From Eledone cirrhosa (Eukaryota > Mollusca > Cephalopoda > Octopoda > Eledonidae): a stretch of 64,000 bases of DNA. Numbering within the stretch: the stretch's first letter is position 1; the number at the start of each line of letters is the position of its first letter. Where the stretch lies: assembly GCA_964016885.1 (NCBI GenBank), contig OZ024743.1:163660142-163724141 (forward strand). The letters are read 5' to 3'. Shown piece after piece: positions 54,240 to 64,000 of this stretch. A model generated the notes under the pieces. It saw nothing but the letters and a program-made list of their open reading frames with translations. It searched no databases and was not told the DNA's origin. The position numbers and the translations under genes were made by a program.

Positions 54240-57200
54240 GAGAATATATCATAGAACAGACAAGGGGCGGACGGAGGCTCCGTAAGCCGTAATGTAGGCA
54301 ACTCGTCTAGGAGAGCTACCACTCCAATAAATTGGTGCGGGTAGAGAAGTTCCCTAAGTCCAGTAAGACAACTTCCCTAGTGCTGGTGGCACGAATAAAA
54401 GCACCCAGTCCATGCTGCAAAAATGGAGGGGTGGTTAGGGCCCCTGAGTCCAGTAAGAGACCCTCTCTAGTGCTGGTGGCCCAAATAAAAGCACCCAGTC
54501 CATGCTGTAAAGTGGTGCTAGTGTTAGGAAGGTCATCCAACCAGTGTATATACTACTGCCAAAATTATGACACAACAAATAAGAATTGCAATGAACAGCA
54601 ATAACACTAACCATGTTAGGGCTGTGCACGGTAGTCGGGTGGCTGGTGTGGCCATGTGCGAGAACCCCCCGACCGTCATTAAGCAATCACACTACAGGAA
54701 CAGGAAAAGGAACAAGAATATGAAGACATCGCATCTCAGAGTTGCAACAGTTAATGTTGGCACGCTAACAGGTAGATCTGGTGAGATAGTGGAGATGCTG
54801 GAGAGAAGACATGTGGATGTGTACTGCATGCAAGAGGTGAGATGGAGAGGTGCTAATCGCAGGCAAACATCTTACTTATAAGCTTTTCTGGGTGGGTAAT
54901 GATGAGGGGTTAGGGGGAGTAGGCATTTTCCTGGCTGAGAGATGGATCGTTAAGACAATAGAGGTAGTTAGAGTTAGTAATAGAATAATTAAGCTTAGAT
55001 TAGTTGTAGGCAAGAGACTACTGACAATCATCTCTGCCTATGCTCCCCAGGCAGGTCTAGGTAAAGAAGAGAAAGACTGCTTTTACGAGCAACTTTTACA
55101 AACAACCTCAATGACAGAGGACAGAGACATCGTTATGCTAGCAGGGGACTTCAATGGTCATGTTGGACAGCTCCAGGATGGTTATATTGGAGTACATGGT
55201 AGGCACAGTTACGGCTCAAGAAATGAAGAAGGAGTGAGACTTCTTGAATTTTGTGATGCAAGTGCACTAACCATTTGCAACACTAACTTGCAGAAACCTG
55301 CCAACCATCTAATAACCTACAAATCAAGCGAGCACATAAGCCAGATTGTGTCAAATACCAAGGCATACCCCGGGGAAGAATGTACCCCACAGCATAGGTT
55401 ATTCGTTAGTGATATTGCAGTAAGCAAGAGACGGAATGAGACATACAGGAAGGAGTGGAGAAGAAAGGTCTGGAAGACCTTTCACTAAAATACAAATTTA
55501 GGAAAACCCTTCAAGATGTGTATGGTGAAAAAGAAGACGATTTAGAGTCGTATTACATAGATGATAGCTGGAATTTCTTACGTGACAACTTACTGCAGGT
55601 TACAGAAAAAACAGACAGAGAGTGACCTGGTGGTGGAACAGCACGGTAGATAGGGCCATTAGAGACACAAGACTAGCATGGAAGGCTTGGAAAAAGGGTG
55701 GGAGTAGAGAAGGATAAACAGCTGCTAAGAAAGAAGCTAGACGTCAGGTGTACTTAGCACGCAGGGAGGTTGAGAGTAGGAGGTTTGCCAATGTTCTGTG
55801 ACGGGAAGATCAGAGGCGTGCGGTGTTCCACATTGCAAGGCAGTGTGTCAGTGCAAATCAGGATGTTGTTGGAGATAAATGTGTCCGGAATGATGCCAGT
55901 GTACTTAGTGTCACGAATAATCAGAAAAAGGAGGCCTGGAAATGTCATTATGAGAGACTGATTAATGTGGAGAACGAATTGGAGAGAGAGAAATTACCTC
56001 CAGTAGATCTGACAGAGGGACCAGCTATTGAGATTGACGGATATAGTGTCCAAGAGGCGATTAAGGGAATGAAAAATGGTAAGGCCGCTGGTCCGTCGGG
56101 GATAGTTGCTGAGATGCTGAAGGCGTCAGGGGATGTAGGCACTAAACTGGTTGCATGCATCATCAATCAGGCTATATATGGCGGTGTCATGCCCAAAGAC
56201 TGGTGCAGCAGTATTCTCATAAATTGCTACAAAGGTAAAGAGGATGCTCTGGAGAGGAGCAATTATAGGGGCATAAAACTGATGGATCAAGTTATGAAAG
56301 TGGCAGAAAGGATATTAGCGCAACTAATTAGAGAAAGGATAAAACTAGATGAGATGTGCCTAGGGAAAGTACAACGGATGCCCTCTTCTTAGTGAGACAA
56401 TTACAAGAGAGGTTCTTAGAGAAGAATAAGCCACTATACTTAGCTTTTGTTGACCTGGAGAATGCCTTTGATAGGGTCCCCGATCTGTCATCTGGTGGTC
56501 CCTAAGGAAGCTGGGTGTTGAGGAATGGCTTGTGAGGACAGTGCAAGCTTTGTACAGAGATGCTGTCAGTAAAGTGAAGGTAAGAATGGAGTTTAGTGAG
56601 GAATTCCAGATACAAGTAGGAGTACATCAGGATTCGGTCCTCAGCCCGCTCTTGTTCATTATAGTCCTCCAAGCTATAACAGAAGAATTTAAGACTGGCT
56701 GTCCATGGGAACTTCTCTATGCTAACGATCTGGTTCTTATAGCAGAATCAGTAGGGGGAGCTGGAGAATAGATTCTGGCTATGGAAACAGTAGTTGGAAT
56801 AAAGAGGACTGAGAGTGAACCTAGCTAAGACAAAAGTGTTGATGAGTAGAAAAGAAGACAAAACTCTGATTCCGTCAAGGAAATGGCCACGTCCGATATG
56901 CAGAAAAGGAACTGGCATAAATTCTATAAAATGTACACAATGCAGATCTTGGGTACACAAGGAATGTAGTGGGATAGCAGGCAAACTAACAGGTAGGGAG
57001 AAATACATATGCAGTAGATGTACAGGAAAATTTGACAGTAGAATTCGCATTGATAGACACATTTTTCAAATGCAGGTGGGTGCTATAGAAGTGGTTGATA
57101 GCTTCCGGTACCTAGGAGATCAGATTAGCATGGGAGGGGGGTGTTCCGAGGCCATAGTATCTAAAATAAGGACGGGTTGGAAGAAGTTCAGGGATCTGCT

Positions 57201-57692
57201 TCCTCTGTTGACGAAGAGGGTTTCTCCCTGCATACGAAAGGCTGGTTATATGATGCCTGTGTGAGGAGCACGATGCTGCATGGTAGTGAGACATGGGCAG
57301 CAACTGCAGATGATATGCAATGGCTGGAGAGAAATGAGGCAAGCATGCTCCGTTGGATGTGCAATGTCAATGTGCGTGAACGGCCGAGCATGGATGTGTT
57401 GAGATAGAAACTGTCTGAGAGGGATAAATTGTTGTGTGCGGGAGAGGAGACTGCGGTGGTATGGACATGTGATGTGCATAGAGGATAACCGATGGGTGAA
57501 GAAATGCCAGTTGAAGGAAGACGTAGTAGAGGAAGACCACAAATAACATGGGCGGAGGTAGTGAAAGCAGACCTCAGATCGCTGAAACTCACGGAGGAGA
57601 TGACAAAGGACTGTGACAAGTGGAGAGATGCTGTGCTGAATAGGACCCATCCCACCCTTGCAAGCAGGGAAAAGCAGACGTAAAATGATCAT
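54240..57692 (+). mobile_element. RTE-like LINE subfamily 2, copy N, near full length
   Basis: 5' region 54,240-54,690 contains two copies of a block of about 100 bp (GCACCCAGTCCATGCTG at 54,404 and 54,493). Endonuclease: TSHLRVATVNVGTLTGRSGE (54,724), CMQEVRWRGA, frameshift near 54,860, FWVGNDEGLGGVGIFLAERW, IISAYAPQAGLG, LAGDFNGHVGQLQDGYIGVH, HISQIVSNTKAYPG, where the Asp of QID and about ten following residues are deleted. RT: 55,823-56,392 and 56,532-56,771, with ELLYANDLVLIAES (YAND). Finger CRKGTGINSIKCTQC, WVHKEC, CSRC at 56,895-57,030; then YLGDQISMGGGC, LHGSETWAATADDMQWLERN, WYGHVMCIEDNRW. Ends AGCAGACGTAAAATGATCAT. Several stops and frameshifts. Confidence 0.92.
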
Positions 57693-58060
57693 GATGATAT
57701 GTATAAAAAAAAATTATATGTATATATATTATTTTTATACATATATATGTATATATAGTTATATGATTAGCTGCTTTGCTTGCTCTGGGAGCTGCTGACT
57801 TGGTAGTCCTATATTTATTTTCTTCTGTTACAAGTTAGGCTCTCAATCATTTCAGGTGAAAGCTCTGTGTAATAAAATCTGTGAATGTGTATTTATGTAC
57901 TTGCTGAAATGTGTTCTTGGTTTCTATGTAAAGTTTTGCAGAGCTATTCACAGGTGTATTGTGGTATAAGTGTAAGTGTGACATAGTTGGCTGGTTTTGA
58001 TAAGAGAGTGCATTGCCCTCACCTTGTCAGCTGAAACCTAGAGACATTGAATACTCTCAT
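57693..58060. other. TA-rich hairpin and unassigned sequence
   Basis: 57,700-57,760 can pair with itself (ATATGTATAAAAAAAAATTA against TATTTTTATACATATAT). No gene or repeat is recognised up to 58,060. Confidence 0.4.
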
Positions 58061-58470
58061 CATTGACACTATGATATGTTCTGCTGCTCCTTTCATTTGT
58101 GACTCAATGATGTGTGCCATGGCTTCTCTCATACTGGCACTATCATGTGTGCCACTACTCATTTCATCACTGATACAATGATGTGTGCTATGGCTTCTCT
58201 CATCATTGGCACTGGCTCTATGATGTGTGCCATCACTCTGTGGTGTGTGCCCCGGTTCTATGATGTGTACCATAGCTCTATGTGTGTCATGGATCCCTGA
58301 CATGTGCCATGGTCCTCTGATGTGTGCCATGGTTCTCTAATCACTGTCTCTATTATATGCACCATGGCTCTCTGATGGGTACCATGGCTCTGTGACATGG
58401 TCCAGTGCTCCTCTCATCACTTGCTCTATGATGTGTGCCATGGTTCCTCTCATCACTGGCTCTATGTATG
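58061..58470. repeat. Degenerate minisatellite of ATGATGTGTGCCATGG phrases
   Basis: ATGATGTGTGCCATGGCTTC, TCTCATCA(C/T)TGGCACT and CTATGATGTGTGCCAT recur about a dozen times at irregular spacing of 25-40 bp. It gives open frames on both strands (for example 58,330-58,019) without a stop bias; I see no coding meaning. Confidence 0.8.
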
Positions 58471-58887
58471 TCATGACTCAAAATCAATTATCTTTTAATG
58501 GATCAAATCAAGAATATATATAAATAGATGTAATTCTATAGGTACAGTTGACTACTATAAGCAGTGGGAGGACTGTACTGTGAATGAGTGTTTTGTTTCA
58601 TTAGTCTTGGTTGTTATAAAAGAGCAGAATGTGTTGGAAATGAAGAGTTTGTATGTTGTGTAATATATCAGTCAATGGTGATCACATTGTTAGATTATCT
58701 GCATATAGAAGAATGAATAGTTTGAATCCTGTCTATGGGCAGGCTTACTCTTCCTGTCTCAATTCAACCAACTGTCAATAGGAACCATAAATAGGGACAT
58801 TGTCTCTGACTAAAGTAACTACTACATTATAATTTACAACTAGCTCAACTTTGAAAAGTTGTCTGAGTTGATATGGCATACATTTAA
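58471..58887. other. Unassigned sequence
   Basis: Unique-looking AT-rich sequence before the minisatellite. No coding frame or repeat recognised. Confidence 0.4.
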
Positions 58888-60040
58888 GATCACTGCACTT
58901 TTATTTCAAATCCTTGAGACCACTGCACTTTTATTTCAAATCCTGCTGAGACCACTGCACTTTTATTTCAAATCCTTGTGAGACCACTGCACTTTTATTT
59001 CAAATCCTTGTGAGACCACTGCACTTTTATTTCAAATCCTTGTGAGATCACTGTACTTTTATTTCAAATCCTTGTGAGATCACTGTACTTTTATTTCAAA
59101 TCCTTGTGAGACCACTGCACTTTTATTTCAAATCCTTGTGAGACCACTGCACTTTTATTTCAAATCCTTGTGAGATCACTGTACTTTTATTTCAAATCCT
59201 TGTGAGATCACTGTACTTTTATTTCAAATCCTTGTGAGACCACTGCACTTTTATTTCAAATCCTTGTGAGACCACTGCACTTTTATTTCAAATCCTTGTG
59301 AGACCACTGCACTTTTATTTCAAATCCTTGTGAGATCACTGTACTTTTATTTCAAATCCTTGTGAGATCACTGTACTTTTATTTCAAATCCTTGTGAGAC
59401 CACTGCACTTTTATTTCAAATCCTTGTGAGACCACTGCACTTTTATTTCAAATCCTTGTGAGATCACTGTACTTTTATTTCAAATCCTTGTGAGACCACT
59501 GTACTTTTATTTCAAATCCTGCTGAGACCACTGTACTTTTATTTCAAATCCTGCTGAGACCACTGTACTTTTATTTCAAATCCTGCTGAGACCACTGTAC
59601 TTTTATTTCAAATCCTTCTGAGACCACTGTACTTTTATTTCAAATCCTTGTGAGACCACTGCACTTTTATTTCAAATCCTGCTGAGACCACTGTACTTTT
59701 ATTTCAAATCCTTGTGAGACCACTGCACTTTTATTTCAAATCCTGCTGAGAGCACTGCACTTTTATTTCAAATCTTTGTGCAACCACTGCACTTTTATTT
59801 CAAATCCTGCTGAGACCACTGCACTTTTATTTCAAATTCTGCTGAGACCGCTGCACTTTTATTATTTCAAATCCTGCTGAGTCCACTGCACTTTTGTTTC
59901 AAATCCTGCTGAGACCACTGCACTTTTATTTCAAATCCTGCTGAGACCACTGCACATTTCATTTCAAATCCTTCTGAGACCACTGCACTTTTATTTCAAA
60001 TCCTGCTGAGACCACTGCACATTTCATTTCAAATCCTTCT
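58888..60040. repeat. 32-bp minisatellite, about 36 units, derived from a SINE
   Basis: Unit GAGACCACTGCACTTTTATT plus TCAAATCCTTGT. Two unit types occur: GAGACCACTGCAC and GAGATCACTGTAC; in the middle they alternate in pairs. The right third uses TCCTGCT in place of TCCTTGT. The part TTTCAAATCCTGCTGAG matches the B-box region of the SINE (GTTCAAATCCTGCCGAG), and the array runs straight into the rest of that SINE at 60,030. Confidence 0.95.
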
Positions 60041-60110
60041 GAGGTCAACTTTGCCTTTTATCATTTCATGTTGATAAAGTATCAGTTCAGTAGTGGCGTA
60101 GTTCTCTCTC
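60025..60110 (+). mobile_element. SINE body at the end of the minisatellite
   Basis: TTTCAAATCCTTCTGAGGTC, AACTTTGCCTTTTATCATTT and CATGTTGATAAAGTATCAGT match the SINE body at 11,690-11,750. The tRNA-like head is missing; the minisatellite stands in its place. Confidence 0.8.
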
Positions 60111-60672
60111 TCCTAATTTCTGGAAGAAATCAGCTATGTTCAGACATGGAGCAGGATAGATTCCACCAAGTTTAAAATTCCCAAGACATGCCTCGTGTCA
60201 TGACATCACCCATATGACTTCCTCAGCACTTCTTCCCTTTCTCCGTTAGTTTGCGATGCTACCTTCTAAGCCACTCATAGGCTTGGAAAAAGCAACAGAG
60301 ATGTAACATTCCTTAGTGTTGCACCACACTTTAGAATCTCTGATCATTTTAACAATCCTTGCATGCATGCACATGACTTAATCTGATTCCTGATTTAACA
60401 CCATCTTTTGTTCCTTAACTGCTTTTAGCAGAGTCCATTCTGTTGCAAGCATTTGGGCCAAGACCACATACCATACCTATAACAAGCTTCATACCTTTAT
60501 TGTGGTCCTTTTTGTGGCGATGTTTTACAGCTGGATGCGCTTCCTATTATTAACTCTTACAGTATGCAAGAACACAATGTAACCATTCTAAACTGGATAC
60601 ATACAGTAATTTAATCTTTATAGTGTATGAATAAACAAAAATAAATAAAACTATCTAAAATATTCCTTGCAG
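60111..60672. other. Intron sequence without recognised features
   Basis: No repeat family was recognised, apart from TTACAGCTGGATGCGCTTCC at 60,526, a short LINE-tail phrase. It leads to the splice acceptor TATTCCTTGCAG at 60,661-60,672. Confidence 0.5.
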
Positions 60673-60837
60673 GAGCTGTTGGAGAAGAAGAGAGTCTTAG
60701 CAATATTGATGTTCCTGATGGTATGCAATCAGAAATGGTACAAGACAAACCTAATAAATTGAATGCACAGTTAATGTTGGGACCACACTTAAGTAGTTCT
60801 AGTCATTCATCTGCAACTAAACTGCACAAAAGCAAAG
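60673..60837 (+). CDS. Internal coding exon of an unidentified host gene (downstream exon)
   Basis: 165 nt between TATTCCTTGCAG and the donor AAAG / GTATAT. It is phase 1-1: its first two bases complete the codon begun by the last base of the exon at 23,242 and give Gly. The peptide reads AVGEEESLSNIDVPDGMQSE, MVQDKPNKLNAQLMLGPHLS, SSSHSSATKLHKSK. It is hydrophilic and Ser-rich with no visible domain, similar in character to the first exon. The reading frame runs on past the donor for a while, so the donor position rests on the GT and on symmetry of phase. Function unknown. Confidence 0.65.
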
Positions 60838-61084
60838 GTATATATCAGTTCGCTTTCTGTCTTTTTTTTTTTATTGGTTTCAATCATTATACTACGGCCA
60901 TGCTGGAGCACCGCTCTGATTTAATTGGTCATATCAACCCCACTACTTATTTTATTGATATCTTTTTGTCGAACCACTGTTATGGGACATAAACAAAAGG
61001 ACAGACATTGGCATAGACATACGCATATACGCAATCGGAATTTTACATATCATATATGTGTGTGTGTATTTATATATATGACAA
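60838..61084. other. Intron sequence with (T)n and (GT)n
   Basis: T10 at 60,863 and TGTGTGTGTATTTATATATATG at 61,057 (short tracts only). Nothing else recognised. Confidence 0.5.
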
Positions 61085-61245
61085 GCCTCTGAAGTTCCTA
61101 TCTCCTAAATTCCACTCACAAGGCATTGGTCAACCTGGGCCTCTAACAGAAGTCAGTTGTCCAAGATGCCATACTGTGGGACTGAACCCGAAACTACATG
61201 GTTGCAAAGAAAACTCCTTAACCACACAGCTATGCCTGCCAATTA
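61085..61245 (-). mobile_element. SINE, third type
   Basis: Plus strand CTAAATTCCACTCACAAGGC, GACTGAACCCGAAACTACAT, GGTTGCAAAGAAAACTCCTT, AACCACACAGCTATGCCTGC. The reverse complement starts like a tRNA (GGCATAGCTGTGTGGTTAAG) with an A box, and has a B-box-like GTTTCGGGTTCAGTCCC. Partner of 16,470-16,595. Confidence 0.8.
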
Positions 61246-61308
61246 TTTGTGAAGATTCAACATAATCGTTGCATTGTATTAATAATTATATATACATACA
61301 CACATATA

Positions 61309-61344
<36 letters not shown>

Positions 61345-61607
61345 GGAGGTGAGTTTTATTGTAGTACAATAAAGCAATGCAGATATCGGATAAGAAGCAC
61401 TCTACAGTTTGTAGGACTGGAGTATACATAATATATAAGATCAAAATATGTTGATTTAAAACTGCACTATCCACAAGTGTTTTTTAGCCTTCATATCATG
61501 TTCTCCTGTTTTATCTGATGAAAACACAAATATTATTGCATGATGATGTTTGTTTTTGAAATGCGCATAATAAAATACATGGAACTCCTTTAACCATCTT
61601 TTGATCT

Positions 61608-61638
<31 letters not shown>

Positions 61639-61679
61639 CATATATATATAAACATATACACACATATACATACATACAT
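61246..61679. repeat. TA microsatellites and a block with inverted ends
   Basis: (TA)n at 61,312-61,341 and 61,610-61,640. Between them AATATATAAGATCAAAAT (61,430) and, inverted, ATCTTTTGATCTTATATATT (61,596-61,615) frame about 150 bp whose minus strand reads FHVFYYAHFKNKHHHAIIFV and FSSDKTGEHDMKAKKHLWIV without a stop. Family unknown; possibly a small non-autonomous element. Confidence 0.5.
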
Positions 61680-62850
61680 TCGGACGTAAAATGATGATGA
61701 TGAAAAAAATTATGTCCTCTTTTCCATACTTGCATGGGTTGGACGTGTCCTTCTCGGCACGACAACTCTCCACACATCGCAATCTTTTGCCATCTCTTCT
61801 GTGAGTCTCATCAACTTGAGGTCAACTCTTACAATCTCCACCCAGGCCTTTCTTAGTCTACCTTTACCGCATTTTCCTTCCACTATCATTTCCTGGCACT
61901 TCTTCACCCAACGATCATTGTCCATACGCACCACATCATCACAAGTCTAAACTAATGCAGTCTTTTCTCCTGCACACCACCTCGGATTCTTCTTAAATCC
62001 AGCTTCTCCCTCAACTCAAGCAATTACAGCCCATGTTTCACTACCATGCATCACAGAATTCCAGGAGTTTCAATCCCTCTTCATTTCTCAAGTCATAACC
62101 ATAGCCACCGTGAACTCCACTGAATCCGTCCTGGTACTGCGCCACAAGTCCACTGAAGTTGCCTGACAGGATGATGTGGTCTCTTTCATCAATACCTGAA
62201 GTTATCTGTAAAAGTTCCTCATAGAACCTATCCTTTTGTTCTTTATTCAGTCCTGCCTGTGGGGCATACACAGATGTAATTGTCAGCATTCTATTTCCTT
62301 CTGCTAATCTAAGCTTGATAATTCTGTTACTTACTCTAACTACTTCTATCACTTTATCCATTTCTCAGCCAGCAAGATGCCTACACCTCCTACCCCATCA
62401 TCATTTCCTACCCAGTAAAGCTTGTATCTATGCTGTTTGCTTGTCAGTAGTCTTGCTGAAGCACCCCTCCATCTCACCTCTTGTACACAGCAAATGTCTA
62501 CTTCTCTTCTCTCTAGCAGTTCCATAATTTCACCTGATTTACCTATCAGGATGCCAACATTAAGGGTGGCAGTCCTGAGTTTTGTACCTTGTCAGTTACT
62601 ATTATCTTGGGTAGACACTTTATGGATCTGAAAGGGAAAAGGGTTATGTTATTGCTTGATGACGATTGAGGGGTTCTCGCACAAGGCTACTCTAGCCACC
62701 CCGCTACCGAGCGCAGCACTAACATGACTTGTGTTAGCCCTGTATATGCAATTTGTGGGAGTAATGTTTGTTGTACTGTTCATATTTTGGCAGGATTTAT
62801 CTGGCTGGATGCCCTTCCTATCACCAATCACCTTACTGGGTGCATTATTC
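61680..62850 (-). mobile_element. RTE-like LINE subfamily 3, copy O, RT deleted
   Basis: Minus strand. 62,850-62,660 is the 5' region (GGATGCCCTTCCTATCACCA on the plus strand). The endonuclease follows: LLERREVDICCVQEVRWRGA, VEKWIKV-type text, KVIEVVRVSNRIIKLRLAEG, SVYAPQAGLNKEQKDRFYEE, ILSGNFSGLVAQYQDGFSGV, RNEEGLKLLEFCDA (62,361-62,041). At about 62,040 it joins directly to the C-terminal domain (MHGSETWAVIA, VRMDNDRWVKKCQEM, KGRLRKAWVEIVRVD; 62,040-61,710) and the (ATG)n end. The linker, the whole RT and the finger are missing. Closest to copy G. Confidence 0.88.
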
Positions 62851-62929
62851 ATGCCATGAGCTCTAGAGAGATTGTCTTACTGGATTCTGGTGTCCTCTCC
62901 ACCCTGTGTTAGTTTTTATTTGGAGTGTC

Positions 62930-63420
62930 TGTTTTCCTATAAGGATTGCCTTCACTATGGGTTACTGGGCCCATGTCTACCCTGTGCAGTAGTCTTTAAT
63001 TGAAGTTACTGCCCTTCTAGACAGGTTGCCTTCACTATGGCTTACTGGGCCCATGTCTACCCTGTGCAGTAGTCTTTAATTGAAGTTACTGCCCTTCGAG
63101 ACAGGTTGCCTTCACTATGGCTTACTGGGCCCATGTCTACCCTGTGCAGTAGTCTTTAATTGAAGTTACTGCCCTTCTAGACAGGTTGCCTTCACTATGG
63201 CTTACTGGGCCCATGTCTACCCCGTGCAGTAGTCTTTAATTGAAGTTACTGCCCTTCTAGACAGGTTGCCTTCACTATGGCTTACTGGGCCCATGTCTAC
63301 CCCGTGCAGTAGTCTTTAATTGAAGTTACTACCCTTCTAGACAGGTTGCCTTCACTATAGCTTACAGAGCCCACATCTATCTCATACAGTTGTTTTTAAT
63401 TGGAGTCTCCTAGGCACGCT
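62930..63420. repeat. 80-bp tandem repeat in the 5' region of LINE copy O
   Basis: Five nearly identical units with exact 80-bp spacing (starts 62,961, 63,041, 63,121, 63,201, 63,281), each GTCTACCCTGTGCAGTAGTC, TTTAATTGAAGTTACTGCCC, TTCTAGACAGGTTGCCTTCA, CTATGGCTTACTGGGCCCAT. A sixth, diverged unit follows at 63,361. The unit resembles GACGGGCTGCCTACACTACG, GCTTATGGAGCC in the 5' region of copy K (43,237), so it is LINE 5' sequence multiplied in tandem. Confidence 0.95.
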
Positions 63421-63800
63421 ACCTTCGTTTCAGGTATGGGGTCCACACCTACCCTGGGAAATCATTTGTAATTTTGGGCTTCTACCATCTTATACAACCT
63501 GCTGTCGCACTAGCTCACAATGCTCAGCATCTTCCCTATGGATCATAACTTTAATTTTCTCATGGGTGGGGGATTAACATTGTTGATGTAGGAAGGGGAA
63601 GGTGGTGGGCTGCAAGTGATGTAGAGGGGGGAAGTGTGGTGGTGTGGAAAGCAATAAATGGGAAAGGGACAGGTGTAAAGCCATGTCAGCCAAACAGCAA
63701 GCCAGCAGGTAGTGGATAGGGGATGGGTGTGAGGGGTGTGGAGATGCTAGAGTGGAAAGTTATAGCAAGCTAATTCCATGTTAAACATTGGAATAAACAT
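63421..63800. other. G-rich unassigned sequence
   Basis: 63,560-63,760 is rich in GGG and GTGG runs (GGAAGGGGAAGGTGGTGGGC). No coding frame or known repeat. Confidence 0.4.
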
Positions 63801-63801
63801 A

Positions 63802-63935
63802 ATAATTGTTTCTACATTTGGCACAAGGCCAGCAAATACTCAGTACATTACTGGTACTTTATTTTATCGACCCCGTAAGGATGAAAGGCAAAGTCAACCT
63901 CGGCGAGATTTGAACTCAGACCATAAAGGGCCGTG
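63802..63935 (-). mobile_element. tRNA-derived SINE with target duplication, 5' truncated
   Basis: AATTGTTTCTACATTTGGCA ... TTTATCGACCCCGTAAGGAT ... GAGATTTGAACTCAGACC is the reverse complement of the 11,601 SINE, missing its first 60 bp or so. TGGAATAAACATAATAAT flanks it on both sides (63,788-63,805 and about 63,934-63,951), which marks a recent insertion. Confidence 0.92.
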
Positions 63936-64000
63936 GAATAAACATAATAATATGTAATAGTAATAAATATGAAATTTAACATCAAAATGGTAATAATATG

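Noticed and set aside
58888..60040. Regular 32-bp repeats as a CRISPR array
   Set aside because: There are no spacers: units follow each other directly. The unit is part of a SINE, and the context is animal DNA.
61515..61530. CTGATGAAAAC as hammerhead core
   Set aside because: The two core strands are adjacent, with no room for stem II.

Overview
The window is animal nuclear DNA, very probably from a cephalopod (octopus or squid). The main clue is a tRNA-derived SINE whose body carries the tail TTGCCTTTCATCCTTACGGG and an end reading CTGGCCTTGTGCCAAAAGTA. I know this type from octopus and squid genomes (the OK/OR and Ceph-SINE groups). Dense RTE-type LINEs ending in short (ATG)n or (ATT)n tracts, Penelope-like elements, Helitrons and many AT, GT and ATG microsatellites fit the same picture. 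There are no operons, ribosome binding sites, CRISPR arrays or RNA genes.

Almost all of the sequence is transposable element debris. The only host coding sequence I can support is two short plus-strand internal exons, at 23,006-23,242 and 60,673-60,837. Both have AG/GT borders and both are phase 1-1. If they are neighbours, about 37.4 kb between them is one intron filled by transposons. I could not identify the gene; both peptides are hydrophilic, Ser/Lys/Asp-rich and look disordered.

Layout: 1-1.8 kb LINE copy A; 2.2-3.0 kb a second LINE family with an inverted 5' part; 3.1-3.75 kb minisatellite and a perfect 128-bp palindrome; 5.7-11.2 kb LINE copies C (minus), D (plus) and E (plus); 11.2-12.2 kb a row of SINEs; 12.3-13.6 kb a Penelope-like remnant with inverted terminal repeats; 14-19 kb AT-rich repeats; 19.5-22.1 kb LINE copy G; 22.3-25 kb tandem repeat, exon, a SINE split by a piggyBac element, and a third LINE; 28.5-30.5 kb Helitron; 30.5-34.3 kb minisatellite, palindromes, LINE family 2, Helitron ends; 35-36.2 kb LINE copy I; 36.8-38 kb microsatellites; 38.5-43.3 kb LINE copies J and K; 43.5-46.05 kb a Penelope-like RT gene with a possible intron; 46.05-46.98 kb a mariner transposase; 47-49.1 kb LINE copy L and a GC-richer fourth LINE; 50-57.7 kb LINE copies M, N' and N; 58-60 kb minisatellites; 60.7 kb exon; 61.7-63.4 kb LINE copy O with a tandem 5' end; 63.8 kb SINE.

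The main LINE encodes an APE-type endonuclease, a reverse transcriptase and a C-terminal GHVMRM / GRPRKTW segment. A C4HC3 (PHD-like) zinc finger sits inside the reverse transcriptase, between its D and E motifs. Three subfamilies can be told apart by sequence (1: A, D, I, M; 2: C, J, K, L, N, N'; 3: G, O). Every copy is broken, so none can move by itself. No undescribed defence or regulatory system was found. The most unusual signals are the finger inside the RT, the intron-like block in the Penelope RT, the piggyBac inserted in a SINE promoter, and a 36-unit minisatellite made from a SINE B-box segment.
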